This document shows, piece after piece, positions 12,187-22,297 of a DNA stretch of 64,000 nt (its first letter is position 1; each line of letters opens with the position of its first letter). Source of the stretch: Lunularia cruciata (Eukaryota > Streptophyta > Marchantiopsida > Lunulariales > Lunulariaceae); NCBI GenBank assembly GCA_948567375.1, contig OX419755.1, positions 69,506,944-69,570,943 on the forward strand, given 5' to 3'. The notes beneath the pieces were generated by a model. It was given only the letters and a program-made list of their open reading frames with translations, was not told the DNA's origin and did no database searches. Made by a program: the position numbers and the translations under genes.

Positions 12187-12849
12187 GTTGTTGTGTGTAT
12201 ATACATCACTACACAACATATATTGTTGTTAACATCATACAATATAGAAAGATAACTCATATAAAAGTCATACATAAAGTCTAAAGTATCACAATAATAA
12301 GTTCACACTCAACTCAAACTATACTCAACTTGGATCAGAAATCAATCCTCAACTCAATGATTTGCCAATAATGTGCATGATTCCAATCAAGCCACACTAA
12401 TTCTAGCTAAGAGATACCAAGTGATTCTCACCAGCCTTTATCCACCATAGCCAAGAACTCAAAAGCTCAAAATCAAAGAAGTGAGCTCTTTAGAACTACA
12501 CTTCAAAGATATATCCTCTGCTTGACCTAGATCTCTAGACCTAATGGCACCATTGATGGCATAATTGATGGTGAAAATAGTGCAATTGATGGTGGGTCTC
12601 ATCATGCAATCAACAAGCCTAACACAAAATCTGGCTACCACTATGTAGTCTTTGAGCAACTTGTAATATAACTTTGACTACCAAGACTATCACTCCAACA
12701 TCCGAGCAAACTAGCTTTGGCATTGCATATGTTTTGATAGTTGTTGTGCATGTATACATTACCACACAACATACATCATTGTCAACATCATACACTATAG
12801 AAGTACAACTCATACAAAAGTTATACATAAACTCTAAAGTACCACAATT
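12187..12849. repeat. Unit with ~110-bp terminal direct repeats (TRIM-like, or part of G LTR)
   Basis: Bases 12187-12297 and 12740-12849 are direct repeats with many matching stretches (for example CATACATAAA followed by TCTAAAGTA). The sequence between them (about 12302-12640) reappears in the same orientation at 57735-57810 plus 58375-58600. Terminal direct repeats around a short interior resemble a TRIM element. Alternatively, because the interior copies lie just outside the two ends of the minus-strand gypsy element G, they may be G's LTRs. Both readings remain open. Confidence 0.45.
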
Positions 12850-12989
12850 GCCTCCCTAGTTGGCAATTAAATCCCTCTAACTTCATATAGCCATGTACAT
12901 CAAGTATATAATATGTCCTATGGTGGGCAAAGATCAAGAGGCTAGGTGTTATCAAGCCCCATTTTTAGTCACCTATCTGCAATCTATAT

Positions 12990-13350
12990 CACATAAAGAG
13001 TGACTAGCTATAGATCAAGTACATCAAGGACATAACCATTGTCCTTGAGGAACCACCATGAGGAGAAGGGTCAAACATGCCATATGCCATACTCTTGAAT
13101 ACTATCACAGACCAATATAATAGTAGCTCCACCAAAAGGGCCACATAAAATGCACTACAAGCTTGCACATAAAATGCCAAGCTTGGGTCCATAGTGCCAT
13201 CAATGTTTGAGAATTGGCATGGCACACAATTGCACACATGATCCTTCTGAAAACCACCATCATGTCCATCCAACATGAGTACTCCAAAAGGCAAATCTTC
13301 TGCATTCTCAAGACAGTGTAGATTGTAGTCATATCAAGCATCCTTAGTGC
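12990..13350 (-). pseudogene. Element G: integrase C-terminus with PHD-finger-like tail
   Basis: This minus-strand segment reads like the end of a plant Ty3/gypsy polyprotein: a VLMLDGHDG stretch, then NCVPCQFSNIDGTMDPSLA. It is followed in another frame by WHMACL and GQWLCP, the spacing typical of the second half of a PHD finger. From memory, gypsy integrases of this group in non-flowering plants end in such a finger, where chromoviruses have a chromodomain. This is a broken fossil, continuous with the integrase core at 13560-14030. Confidence 0.55.
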
Positions 13351-13559
13351 AATCTATTGTAGATATACATAATTACCCAAATAAAATTGATGGATCAAGC
13401 GTATAACATTTCCTTAAATAATAGTGTACCATTAGGTGTCCCTATGTTGAGCAATCAATAAGTTCTCAAAGCTATCGGCATCAATCTCCCAAAGATCTCT
13501 ACTTGTTAAGAACATGTGCTCACACATACATATGGATCATCCAAGTCTAAACTACAATA

Positions 13560-14030
13560 GTATCATGGGAAAATCATTGTAGGTAAATTAGATCTCATCC
13601 ATAGAGTGAAAGTAACAAGAAAAGGATGCTAAGAAGGCTTTTTGATTCAACCAATATCCCTTGGTCAACCAAGGTGATTAGAGATCCCAATCTCCCAAGT
13701 GACCTCTATGCAAATTGTACTTATGCAATCCTCTTTTCATTGTCTAAACAACTCTCTTTGCTGAGCCATTGCCAAGGTAATTTGGGAGGTATTATGTTTA
13801 TCAATCAAGGCCTTGTCACACAAGACCTAAAACTCTTCCAAGAACTCTATACCCTGATGAGTCAAAATCTCAACTGGTGCACCAAAATGACCAAGAATCC
13901 AGATCTAAGAACACGTTGTTCCTTCACCGGACTTGTCAAGAAGTGCCACCAACTCAATCCACTTGAAGAAGTGCTCAACCATAACTAAAACATACCCATG
14001 ATGTCTATGTGGGACTTATTATTGACTCAC
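13560..14030 (-). pseudogene. Element G: integrase catalytic core, second half of a split gene
   Basis: Minus-strand reading shows HGYVLVMVEHFFKWIELVA and ILGHFGAPVEILT, standard integrase-core (rve) signatures. The reading picks up where the zinc-finger half at 30120-30480 stops, with element E (14036-30119) lying between the two halves. It is a broken fossil. Confidence 0.75.
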
Positions 14031-14035
14031 TATAG

Positions 14036-15055
14036 TATAATTGGTAAAGAACATGTCGTTACCTCAAGGATACAAGTTGGAAATGGCTAAAACAATACAA
14101 ATATGATCACAATGAAGACAATCTAATTATTTGTGTTTAACTTGGATAATTTTATTCCCAAAAGAGTGTAATATCACAAAAACAAGTGATACTAAAAAAT
14201 GCTAAGCAATTTATTCTCTTATGTACTAAAGGGACAAATCCAAGGGATGCCTAAGAAGGGGTGGGTTCATACAAAATAGAATCACAATTTTGCTTTACTG
14301 TAGCTCACAATTTTACAGTTTTGCTCAAAAAGCAAAATTGTAAGCTACAGTTTTGCTTTTTGAGCTTCCTATAGTATCAACAAAGTTTGGCACTCCAAGC
14401 TAAAAAATTGCTTGCTCAACTTCATAGGAGATGTCAATTATGAAGAGAGAAATGCAAGAATTGGGAAAAAGTGAAAAATTGAAAATCGAAACTGCAAAAG
14501 GATTCAACTTGTGGGATGGAGTTGGATTTTTTATAACCTCTATAGGATATAGTACTTCCTTCTTCCATTGTGGTGGTTGGTGAAAGATTGCAATTTTCTG
14601 TCACATACATGAGTTTGGGCACAAAATGATCGTCGATGGTTTTTTGGCAATGCGCATGTCTTTTTTTGTGATCTTGAAATGGCAGCAAAAAATTAGAGGA
14701 GTTTCAAATTTGTCAAAAAAGTTATTGTGGCCCTCATTGTCCCACAAAATCTTGTGAAGTTAGGTTTTCCTTGTAGAGGACTGGTTTTTTTTGTTGAACA
14801 AGCCCATTCATAAGCCAAATAGAACTGAATCATAATGGGTCTTGTCCAATTCTTGTCATGTAGCTATGAGGGCCCATTTTGTTGAGGCACCTTGTACTTC
14901 CATATCGTAGGGTTACAACTATCAGTGATCATTATTTCTTGCAAATGATACTTCATTACAATTGAATTGGACTATTGACATGAAGAATAACAACACAAAG
15001 CAAAAAGATCAGAGCTCAAAACAAAGTGGGTCATGACATATCTCTTCCTAAAATG
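14036..15055 (-). repeat. Element E 3' LTR
   Basis: Aligns with 29430-30119 over its upstream portion, including the TATA region (minus-strand GGTTATAAAAAATCC at about 14523-14537). It begins, on the minus strand, TGTCATGACCCACTTTG. Its far end meets element G at 14035. It contains a hairpin at 14323-14365, possibly in the transcript 3' end. Confidence 0.6.
14323..14365. repeat. 15-bp-arm perfect hairpin inside the E LTR
   Basis: GCTCAAAAAGCAAAA (14323-14337) and its exact reverse complement (14351-14365) are separated by 13 bases. A second overlapping small fold-back (TTTTGC/GCAAAA) shares the left arm. It could form a stem-loop in the element's transcript. Confidence 0.8.
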
Positions 15056-15469
15056 TGAGTATCCCCGCAAAAAAAATAATAATTTTAGTATTATTATTTT
15101 TCTTTTTTTAAACAATGATACTTACAAATGCACCATCCATTAACCCTTGTGGCAAAAATGTTGCCATCAAGGTTGAATAATTGTAACAATCTATTGTCAT
15201 ATCCTATATCTACCTCATAGGGCCACATCGATTAAAGGTGTAACTTCCTTGGGAAAAGGAAATGCCTACTATTGTATAGGAGTAAGATCTCACTAGTTGT
15301 TACCTATACATGACAATTTTTTTGTCATGGAGCTCTCAAAATTTGTGTTATTGGTTGTTGGTCATCTAACATGACTTGTTTTGTTTTTCTTCCAAGAAAG
15401 TCAATTGTTCTAACCAAGTCTCTTGGCTGTCTTCCTTGAATATGTGGTCTTTGTAGCTGATCTTGTAGG

Positions 15470-16072
15470 TGGGGATTTCAAATTCTATAAGCAGAATAGG
15501 ATGTGTGCAATATGTGAGAAAATAGGGGTTTGTTTGGTGGTGATCTTTCTGCCTTATGATATGGCCACAATGCCGTGGGTAGTTTTGTATCCGAGTTCAT
15601 TGTGACTTTGTTAAGCATCTTGCTTAACAAACCATTAGCCTTTTCTGTAAGGCCGCTGGCCTTTGGGTTATACAAAGTGGTCTTATGATGCTTGATTTGG
15701 AAGTATTTTGTGAGGGATTCCAATACATGGTTGAGAAAGTGCACCCCTCAATCACTTACCAATTCCAACAGGCATCTATACCAAGAGATGTTGTTCCAAA
15801 AGAAGAACTTGGCCACCATGTCAATGTCATCTTGTTGGGTGGCCTTTGCTTCCATAATTTTTGTAGCATAGTCCTTGTAGATAAGAACATACCATCATCT
15901 AATAGTCTTAGTTGCATGTTGTATTGGACCAACAAAATTTATCCCCCATTTCTCACGTGGCACCAAGTGCAGAATGGGTTGTAAGGGCTAATGTGAGGTC
16001 ATAGTTGGTTTCCTTATTCATTGATACACATTGCAGGTCTTGATGTATGCATACACATCTTGGTACATGGTG
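15470..16072 (-). pseudogene. Element E: integrase fragment
   Basis: The minus-strand frame at 15478-15744 contains FQIKHHKTTLYNPKASGLTE, the conserved integrase stretch around the third catalytic acid (compare H...YHPQANGQ.E in relatives), followed by ALWPYHKAERSPP. Upstream sequence to 16072 carries further integrase-core similarity. It is followed on its 3' side by the purine tract and the E 3' LTR, as expected for a gypsy pol end. It is a broken fossil of a different gypsy family from G, B and C. Confidence 0.7.
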
Positions 16073-16406
16073 GGCCTGTAACACCCATTTGTGCAAGTAT
16101 GTAATATTGTGATATTTAATTTGGTATTATAATAATTGAAAGATATTATTTATATATAGATAAATGATGGTTCTACATAAGTCATGATTAGCTAAAGTTA
16201 GTCATAGCTAAGATAGAGAGGACCTTACTTTAGAGGAAGTAGAAAAAATGAACACCACTATTTTGGATTCTAATGTATTGACTTGGTATTATTCTTAGGT
16301 GTTTGGCTTTGAAGAAAGAGTTAAAAACTCTTGAGCCTTTTTTTTGGATTCTTCTATAGTCCAAGGAAAGCCTATATGAAGGAATCTTTGACTTAGTAAT
16401 TGGGCC
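16073..16406 (+). repeat. Extra partial copy of the A1 5' LTR
   Basis: Starts GGGCCTGTAACACCC and runs about 330 bases parallel to the first part of the full LTR that follows at 16407. Both copies are preceded by GGGCC, so this looks like a tandem duplication of the LTR start rather than a separate insertion. Similarity between the two is high but imperfect. Confidence 0.75.
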
Positions 16407-17109
16407 TATAACACCCATTTGTGCATGTGTGTGATATTGTGTTATTTAGTTGGTATTCTAAGAAATTGCAAGATATTATTTATATAGAGATAAAAGATGG
16501 TTCTACTTTAGTCATGATTGCTAAGTTAGTCATAAATAAGATAGAGAAGACCTTACTTTAGAGGAAATGGAAAAAATGAGCATCATTATTTTGGATTCTA
16601 GTGTGTTGACTTGGTATTATTCTTAGGTGTTTGGCTTTGAGGAAAGAGTTGAGAACTCTTTGGCCCACAAGCTTTTTTGTTTTGGATTATTCTATAATCC
16701 AAGGAAATTCCATGTGAAGGAATCCTTGATTTAATGGTTGGGTCAAGATAAGACCACATGCTTAAAAGAATATTCCCATGAGTATAGATATTCCTTTAGC
16801 TTTTTGACTTTATTTGACTTTTAGCTTAGTAACTTGAGTTACTCGAGTAATTGATAACTTTGGTTAATAACTTTGGTGCATAACTATTTCACAAATATAT
16901 AAACTAGGGGTGAGGAGGTACTCATCATCCTTTTCATTTGCAACTATCTCTCACTCATTGAGTTCTCTAGTGAGCAATGGTTTGAGTCTTGGAGTGATAG
17001 CCTTGGAGGGGTATGATAGAGTTGGGGGTTCTTTGCCTTCTTAGTCCATGGTGCATTAGCATATTAGCCATCAAAGTTTTATCCCAAGTGAGAGATAGGC
17101 CGGCTCACA
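16407..17109 (+). repeat. A1 5' LTR
   Basis: A 703-base LTR. The TATA box TATATAAACTAGG lies near 16897-16909, followed by the CATTTGCAACTATCTCTC leader stretch conserved in every A copy. The end GGCTCACA is followed at once by the primer-binding site. Confidence 0.88.
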
Positions 17110-17131
17110 TTTTTGGTTCCATTGTTGGCAC
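17110..17131 (+). promoter_or_regulatory. A1 primer-binding site
   Basis: TTTTTGGTTCCATTGTTGGC immediately after the LTR. It resembles the TTTTGGCGCCGTTGCCGG motif of plant Tat/Athila elements, with changes at CpG positions as expected from methylation decay. Confidence 0.6.
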
Positions 17132-17839
17132 CTCTTTAGAAGGCAAGATAATGTTCCATGTACAATTCTATATTAGACATAAGGAGGCTATGAGAACTCA
17201 CTTAGAGAGAACATTAGGGGAGAAGAGAGTTGAACTTATGTTAGAGAACCAAGACCCATTTCTATACCATATAGTTCATTATGATTTCTTTGAGATGATA
17301 TTGTACATCTTGTACACATGAGAGATTTGGAGAGATTGTGTGAGGTGGATCACAGATTTTGGAGATTATCATGATTTTGGGCAAAATCTCAAGTTTGAGA
17401 TCCAGACTTGAAATTACTACACATGATAGCTTAGGTTATTTTTCAGTTAACACAATTAAAATTATTGTGAAAGCTAGTACACACACTTAGCTAGAATTTT
17501 TGAAAGCTGATAAGGTAAACTACTCTCATAATTGCATGCTCTTTGGAAATTTGTACAAAGTCTGCAATTTCTTCAATTGTCAATGGATTGTTTTGAAACT
17601 TTCCAAGAAAATTCAGTGCCTAGTATTCTACCCATTTGGCCCAAAATTTAGAGAGAGGTCATTTTTGCAGAAAGTTATGAGTTTTTAAAGTGAGGGGGGT
17701 GGTTTTTAGACCAAATCTGAATTATGTGTTATGAATGGATAGGTGCCTAGGCCAAATGGCTCAATGAAAAGATCTGAAATTTTGAAAGGAAAAATGCCCC
17801 TAGGGTAGTTATCAACTATGAAGAATTTCAAAGAATTGT

Positions 17840-19610
17840 GACATACTTGCTGAGAGATTTTAGTGACATTGTGAGAAGGGATCAATTCTACAAAGTTGAG
17901 ATCTCATGCATGAGGAGTGAGAGAGCAACAAAAAGCATGTATGAGTGTTTAGATCATCTTGGGAACATGGAAGGTCACCAAATGTGGAAGTTAAGGCTAT
18001 GCAAGTTCTCCAAGGGCTTGAGGTGATTGGAGGGGTGGATGTGAAGAAAAGAGAGTTTAGAATAGAATTTGAAGAGAGTGTTAAGAGGTTCCAAAAACAT
18101 ACACCACTTGGAGGAAAGAGTGAGTCTTAGTGCTTTTTATGTGAAGAGAAGGGACATAAGGCAAGTTCATGTCCATTGAATTGAATTGATCTTTGAAAGT
18201 AAGAGATTGAGAAAAGAGAGGCTTACTTGACTTGGGTTTGCATGTTGGACCTTCTTTACCAAGATTGAGAGGGAGAAGATCTAAGACCAAGGAGTTGTGT
18301 GAGGTTTGTGGAGTGGAAGGACTTCCTAAAGAGTGTAGTGGAGTAAAATCACTTTTGGAAACTTTGGTGAAGGATCTTGGAGAGAGTCTTAGGACAACTA
18401 CCACATCATCTTCAACTACCACTTCATCAACTAGTTCTCAAGGTTAGTGATTGAGATAATCTTTCAACTTGTGGATAACTATCCATGAAGGTTTGATTAA
18501 TATGCACTCTAGGATTTGATGTTGCTATACATATCTTGGAGCAGGCAAGGATGGAGAAGCTATGGAGGCTTTTGTGAGAGACCTCAAGAGGACTTGCATG
18601 GGAAACAACAAGAAGAGGAAGAATGATTAGGCCTCATTATTACCAAATGTTGAAGATGCAACTCTTACACAATATGAGTCAGAATACCAAAAGAGAGAGA
18701 GAGAGGAGATATGGGCAAGAGGAGTCTTGGGAGAGTTTGAATTCAGCACGCATTAGAAACTTTCTTCTAGATGAGAGTTATGAGAAATTGATGAGTGAGG
18801 TTACCTTCCTCAAACAAAGAGATAGAGAGAAAGTGAGAGTCTATGTTTTGAAAGAGTGGAGAAGCTAGAGTCCAAATTTTGCATGTTGTTGAGGAAGGGT
18901 GGAGATGATGTGGAGACTACAATGATTAGCATAGGAGCCATGTTCACCAAGAATTTGTGGGAGGGTTGAGACCACAAATAAGAAGCAAGGTGAGATATGA
19001 GAAACCTTCTTCCAAGGTTGAAGCTATCAAGATTGCAATTTGTATGGAGGAGAGTTTGGAAAGAGATGAGAGTGATTGGTGGTGAAGGAGGTTGTGCATC
19101 CTCCTCAAGTATGGTGGAACTTCTGATACTTTGTGGTAAGGGTTGCACCACAAGCAGTAGTTGATCCAGTTCTTGCACCTCTACCAAAAGATCTACTCAA
19201 ACCATCATAGAACAACTTGCAGATCTCAAGATCAATGTAGTGCAACTAAGGGAGAAGAGAGAGGTGGATCAGAATATGAGGAGAGGGTCTAGGAGTTATG
19301 GAAACTATCCATATAGAGGAGTCCAACCAGCCAATAATTTCAATGATAGAAATTGTTTTGGTTGTGGATGAAGAGACCATATCCAAAGGAATTGCCCAAA
19401 TTCCACTTATCATGGAGGAAGGGGTTATGAGGGAGCCAATAGAGGGAAAGAGAGAGGAGGCCAACCAACAAACAACAATTTCAATGAAAGAATTGTTTTG
19501 GTTGTGGAGGAAGAGGTCACATCTAAAGGAATTGCCCAAATTCCATTTACCATTGAGGAAGGAGTTATGAGGGAGCCAATAAAGGGAAAGAGGTATGTGG
19601 TGAAATCCAA
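17840..19610 (+). pseudogene. A1 gag with duplicated zinc knuckles
   Basis: Fragments of gag: a retrotransposon-gag-like helical region at about 18540-19080 (VEAIKIAICMEESLERDES near its end), then two CX2CX4HX4C zinc knuckles of CFGCGGRGHI type at about 19353-19400 and 19493-19540. The knuckles sit in a direct repeat of about 137-140 bases (19323-19459 and 19460-19597). Gag would form the virus-like particle and bind element RNA. It is a broken fossil. Confidence 0.7.
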
Positions 19611-20039
19611 GTGGCTCCTAATCCAAACAAAGGTAAGGAGATAACATTTGTATATGTGTTTCAAAGCAAGTTTGAGAAAAGGAAGTGCTCAAACTCTAAA
19701 GGTTTTAATTTGGAGCTTTTGGCACAAGAGAAGAAGAGTGCTTATTTTGCAGAGAATATACACTCTCCTCAAGGATTTATTCCTAGCAAGGATACTCGTA
19801 TGTCTACTAGGAGCACTTGCACCTCAACACCATCAACAACAAAGACTCCAAGAAAGAACTTGGGGATAGAAGACTTCTTGATCACAAAGCAACAATGGAA
19901 GTACAATATGTTGGAGGATGTTGGTAGTCACAAGGCTAACATCACAATAGGCCAATTGATTGCTTTGAACCCTACTTTGAGAAAGGAGTTTAGAGGTGGT
20001 TTGAGTTCTACGAGGACCAAGAGGAAGAAGTAGGCAAAA

Positions 20040-20460
20040 GCTCCAATATCAATGGGAGTAGTGGATGCCAAACGAGCAGCTTGGGAGGGTTGTGAATTTA
20101 CCTCCAAGATTGATGTGAGAGTGAATAGTCATAACATCAAGGATGCACTTGTTGATGGAGGATCAATAGTGAATGCTATGTCAGAAAGGTTGATGAAGAA
20201 GTTAGGTATGATACACTCTAGACCTTCAATATTTATGGTGAGCATGGCAAACAAGCAACACGTTTGACCAATAGGGGTGATGGATAAGGTGGTAGTTTCA
20301 ATTATGGGAGTTCAAAATCTCATGACATTCCAAGTCTTGAAGGATTCAAGCTATGATTTGCTTCTTGGGAGGCCCTGGTTGAGAGCAGCATGCACAACTA
20401 ATCGATGGCACAAAGGGTACTTGAGGATTAAGCCATCAAACCATAAAGTAACAATTCCTA
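20040..20460 (+). pseudogene. A1 aspartic protease
   Basis: Contains IKDALVDGGSIVNAMSERL, the active-site region in the D-G-G-S form usual in Tat/Athila elements, and YDLLLGRPWLR, the downstream protease signature. It lies in order between gag and reverse transcriptase. It is a broken fossil. Confidence 0.75.
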
Positions 20461-20759
20461 TGACTAACACCACCAACACTTCACATCAAAAACACTATCT
20501 TCTGATTATTGGGAATCAAATTCAAAAGAAGGAGCGTCAGGTATGGACACAAGCATGGAAGATGAGACTTCCACGGAGGAGGATGAAAATAAATCTGATT
20601 CACATGTGTATCCCTTGTGTGCTATGGATTTTTCACCTAAGCCAAAGGTTTTGAAGGACCCAAATAAACCACCATTGACACTTGAGGAGATAGAGAGGAG
20701 GTTATCTACCCTCAAGTATGATCCAAATGTTACCAAGGAGGAGAAGGTAAAATTTGAGG

Positions 20760-21620
20760 AGATTTTATGCAAGTTCATCAATGTGTTTGCTTCAATTACA
20801 TGGATCTAAAAGAAGTCACCTTGGAAGAGCACAAGATTGAGGTGGAGTCACATGCAAGACCAGTCCACCAAAAGCAATGTTGCATTAGTCCACCAATATC
20901 TTTGGTTGTGAAGGAGGAGATTGATAAGCTCAAGGAAGCAAAATTTATCTTTGAGGTGGAGAATTCAGAATGGGTGTCCCTAATTGTGATTGTGAAGAAA
21001 AAGAATGGAAAGTTTTGGATATGTGTGGATTACAAGAAGCTCAATGTTGTTACTAAGAAGAACTATTACACTTTTCCATTCATTAATGAGATCTTGGAGG
21101 AGGTTGCAAGACATGAGAGGTATAGTTTTGGAGATGGTTATAGTGAGTATAACCAAATCAAGATTGCACCAGAGCATTAACAACTCATCACATGCACCAC
21201 ACCTTGGGGGACTTATGCTTTCAAGGTCATGCTTTTTGGGCTTTGCAATGCTCTAGCCACATTCCAATGGTTTCATGAATAAGGTGGTTGAACCTTTCAT
21301 TGGGAAATTTGTGAGAGACTTCATTGATAACTTTTGTGTCTATGGGAGCAAGGAGGAGCACTTTGATCACCTGATCAAGGTCTTGCAATGCTTGGATGAA
21401 GCATATGCATCAATCAACCTAGAGAAGCACATTTTTGGTCGTGAAGAAGGTCTAATATCTCCAAGGATAGAATAATAGTTGATCCTAAGAAGGTGAGAAA
21501 AATATCAGACCTTCCATTCCCTTCAAGCTTGACAAAGTTAAGCCAATTCTTGGGAATGGTTAGGTACTATTGGAGGTTCATCTTCTCATTTTCCAACAAG
21601 GCTTATGAAGAAGCTTTGTA
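20760..21620 (+). pseudogene. A1 reverse transcriptase
   Basis: Signatures include VVKEEIDKLKEAKFI, KKNGKFWICVDYKKLN and, past 21180, the conserved FGLCNA-type block. This is the usual fingers-palm order of Ty3/gypsy reverse transcriptase. It is a broken fossil. Confidence 0.8.
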
Positions 21621-21699
21621 GAATATATGGTGATTTTGGAGGACAAAGAGGCTCTCAAAGCTTTTGAGGAGCTCAAGCAATCCCTTGTTGTAGCTCCAA

Positions 21700-22297
21700 T
21701 TCTTGCTTAACCTGATTGGATTAGGCCTTTCATCCTCTACACTGATGCTTCCAATGTAGCTATAGGTGCACTCTTAGTCAATTAGACCAAGATGGGCATG
21801 ATCATCCAATAACTTATGCTAGTAAGCATATGGTTTTAGCAGAAAAGAACTACTCTACCATGAAGAGAGAAGGGTTGGCAATGATCTTTGGTCTCAAGAA
21901 GTTTAGACACTACTTGATTGGAGAGAAAGCCACTTTTGTTGTGGATCACAAGGCTTTGAAGTACATCTTCAACAAGCCTAATGTGGAAGAGAAGCTAGCA
22001 AGGTGGATGATACTCTTGTTTGAGTATAACTACACCATTGAGGAGAGGCCAAGGAAGAAATATGCAAATGTTGATTTGTTATCTAGGGCCTATGATCATG
22101 ATGGAGATGAGCTAGTGGATGATTCCTTCTTGGATGAGGAGCTCATGACAATCTTAGTTACTCAAGAGATTTCAATGGAGTACAAGGAGATTGTGGACTT
22201 TGTTACAAGCGGTAACTATCCAAAAGGGATGTATGCTAGAGAGAAGAAGGCCCTTGCAGCAAGATCTAAACCTTACACAATGGTGGAGGATGTTTTT
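21700..22297 (+). pseudogene. A1 RNase H and linker
   Basis: The open stretch 21830-22339 reads EKNYSTMKREGLAMIFGLKK, HKALKYIFNKPNVEEKLARW and KYANVDLLSRAYD, the RNase H core and the VD.LSR motif ending the domain. D1 is inserted at the end of this region. Confidence 0.82.

Noticed and set aside
13004-13341. Two overlapping minus-strand frames as independent small genes
   Set aside because: Both belong to the integrase end of element G, as shown by order and motif content.
18690-18720. GA-rich run in A1 gag as a regulatory GAGA site
   Set aside because: It is a short simple-sequence run within coding-derived DNA; no promoter context.
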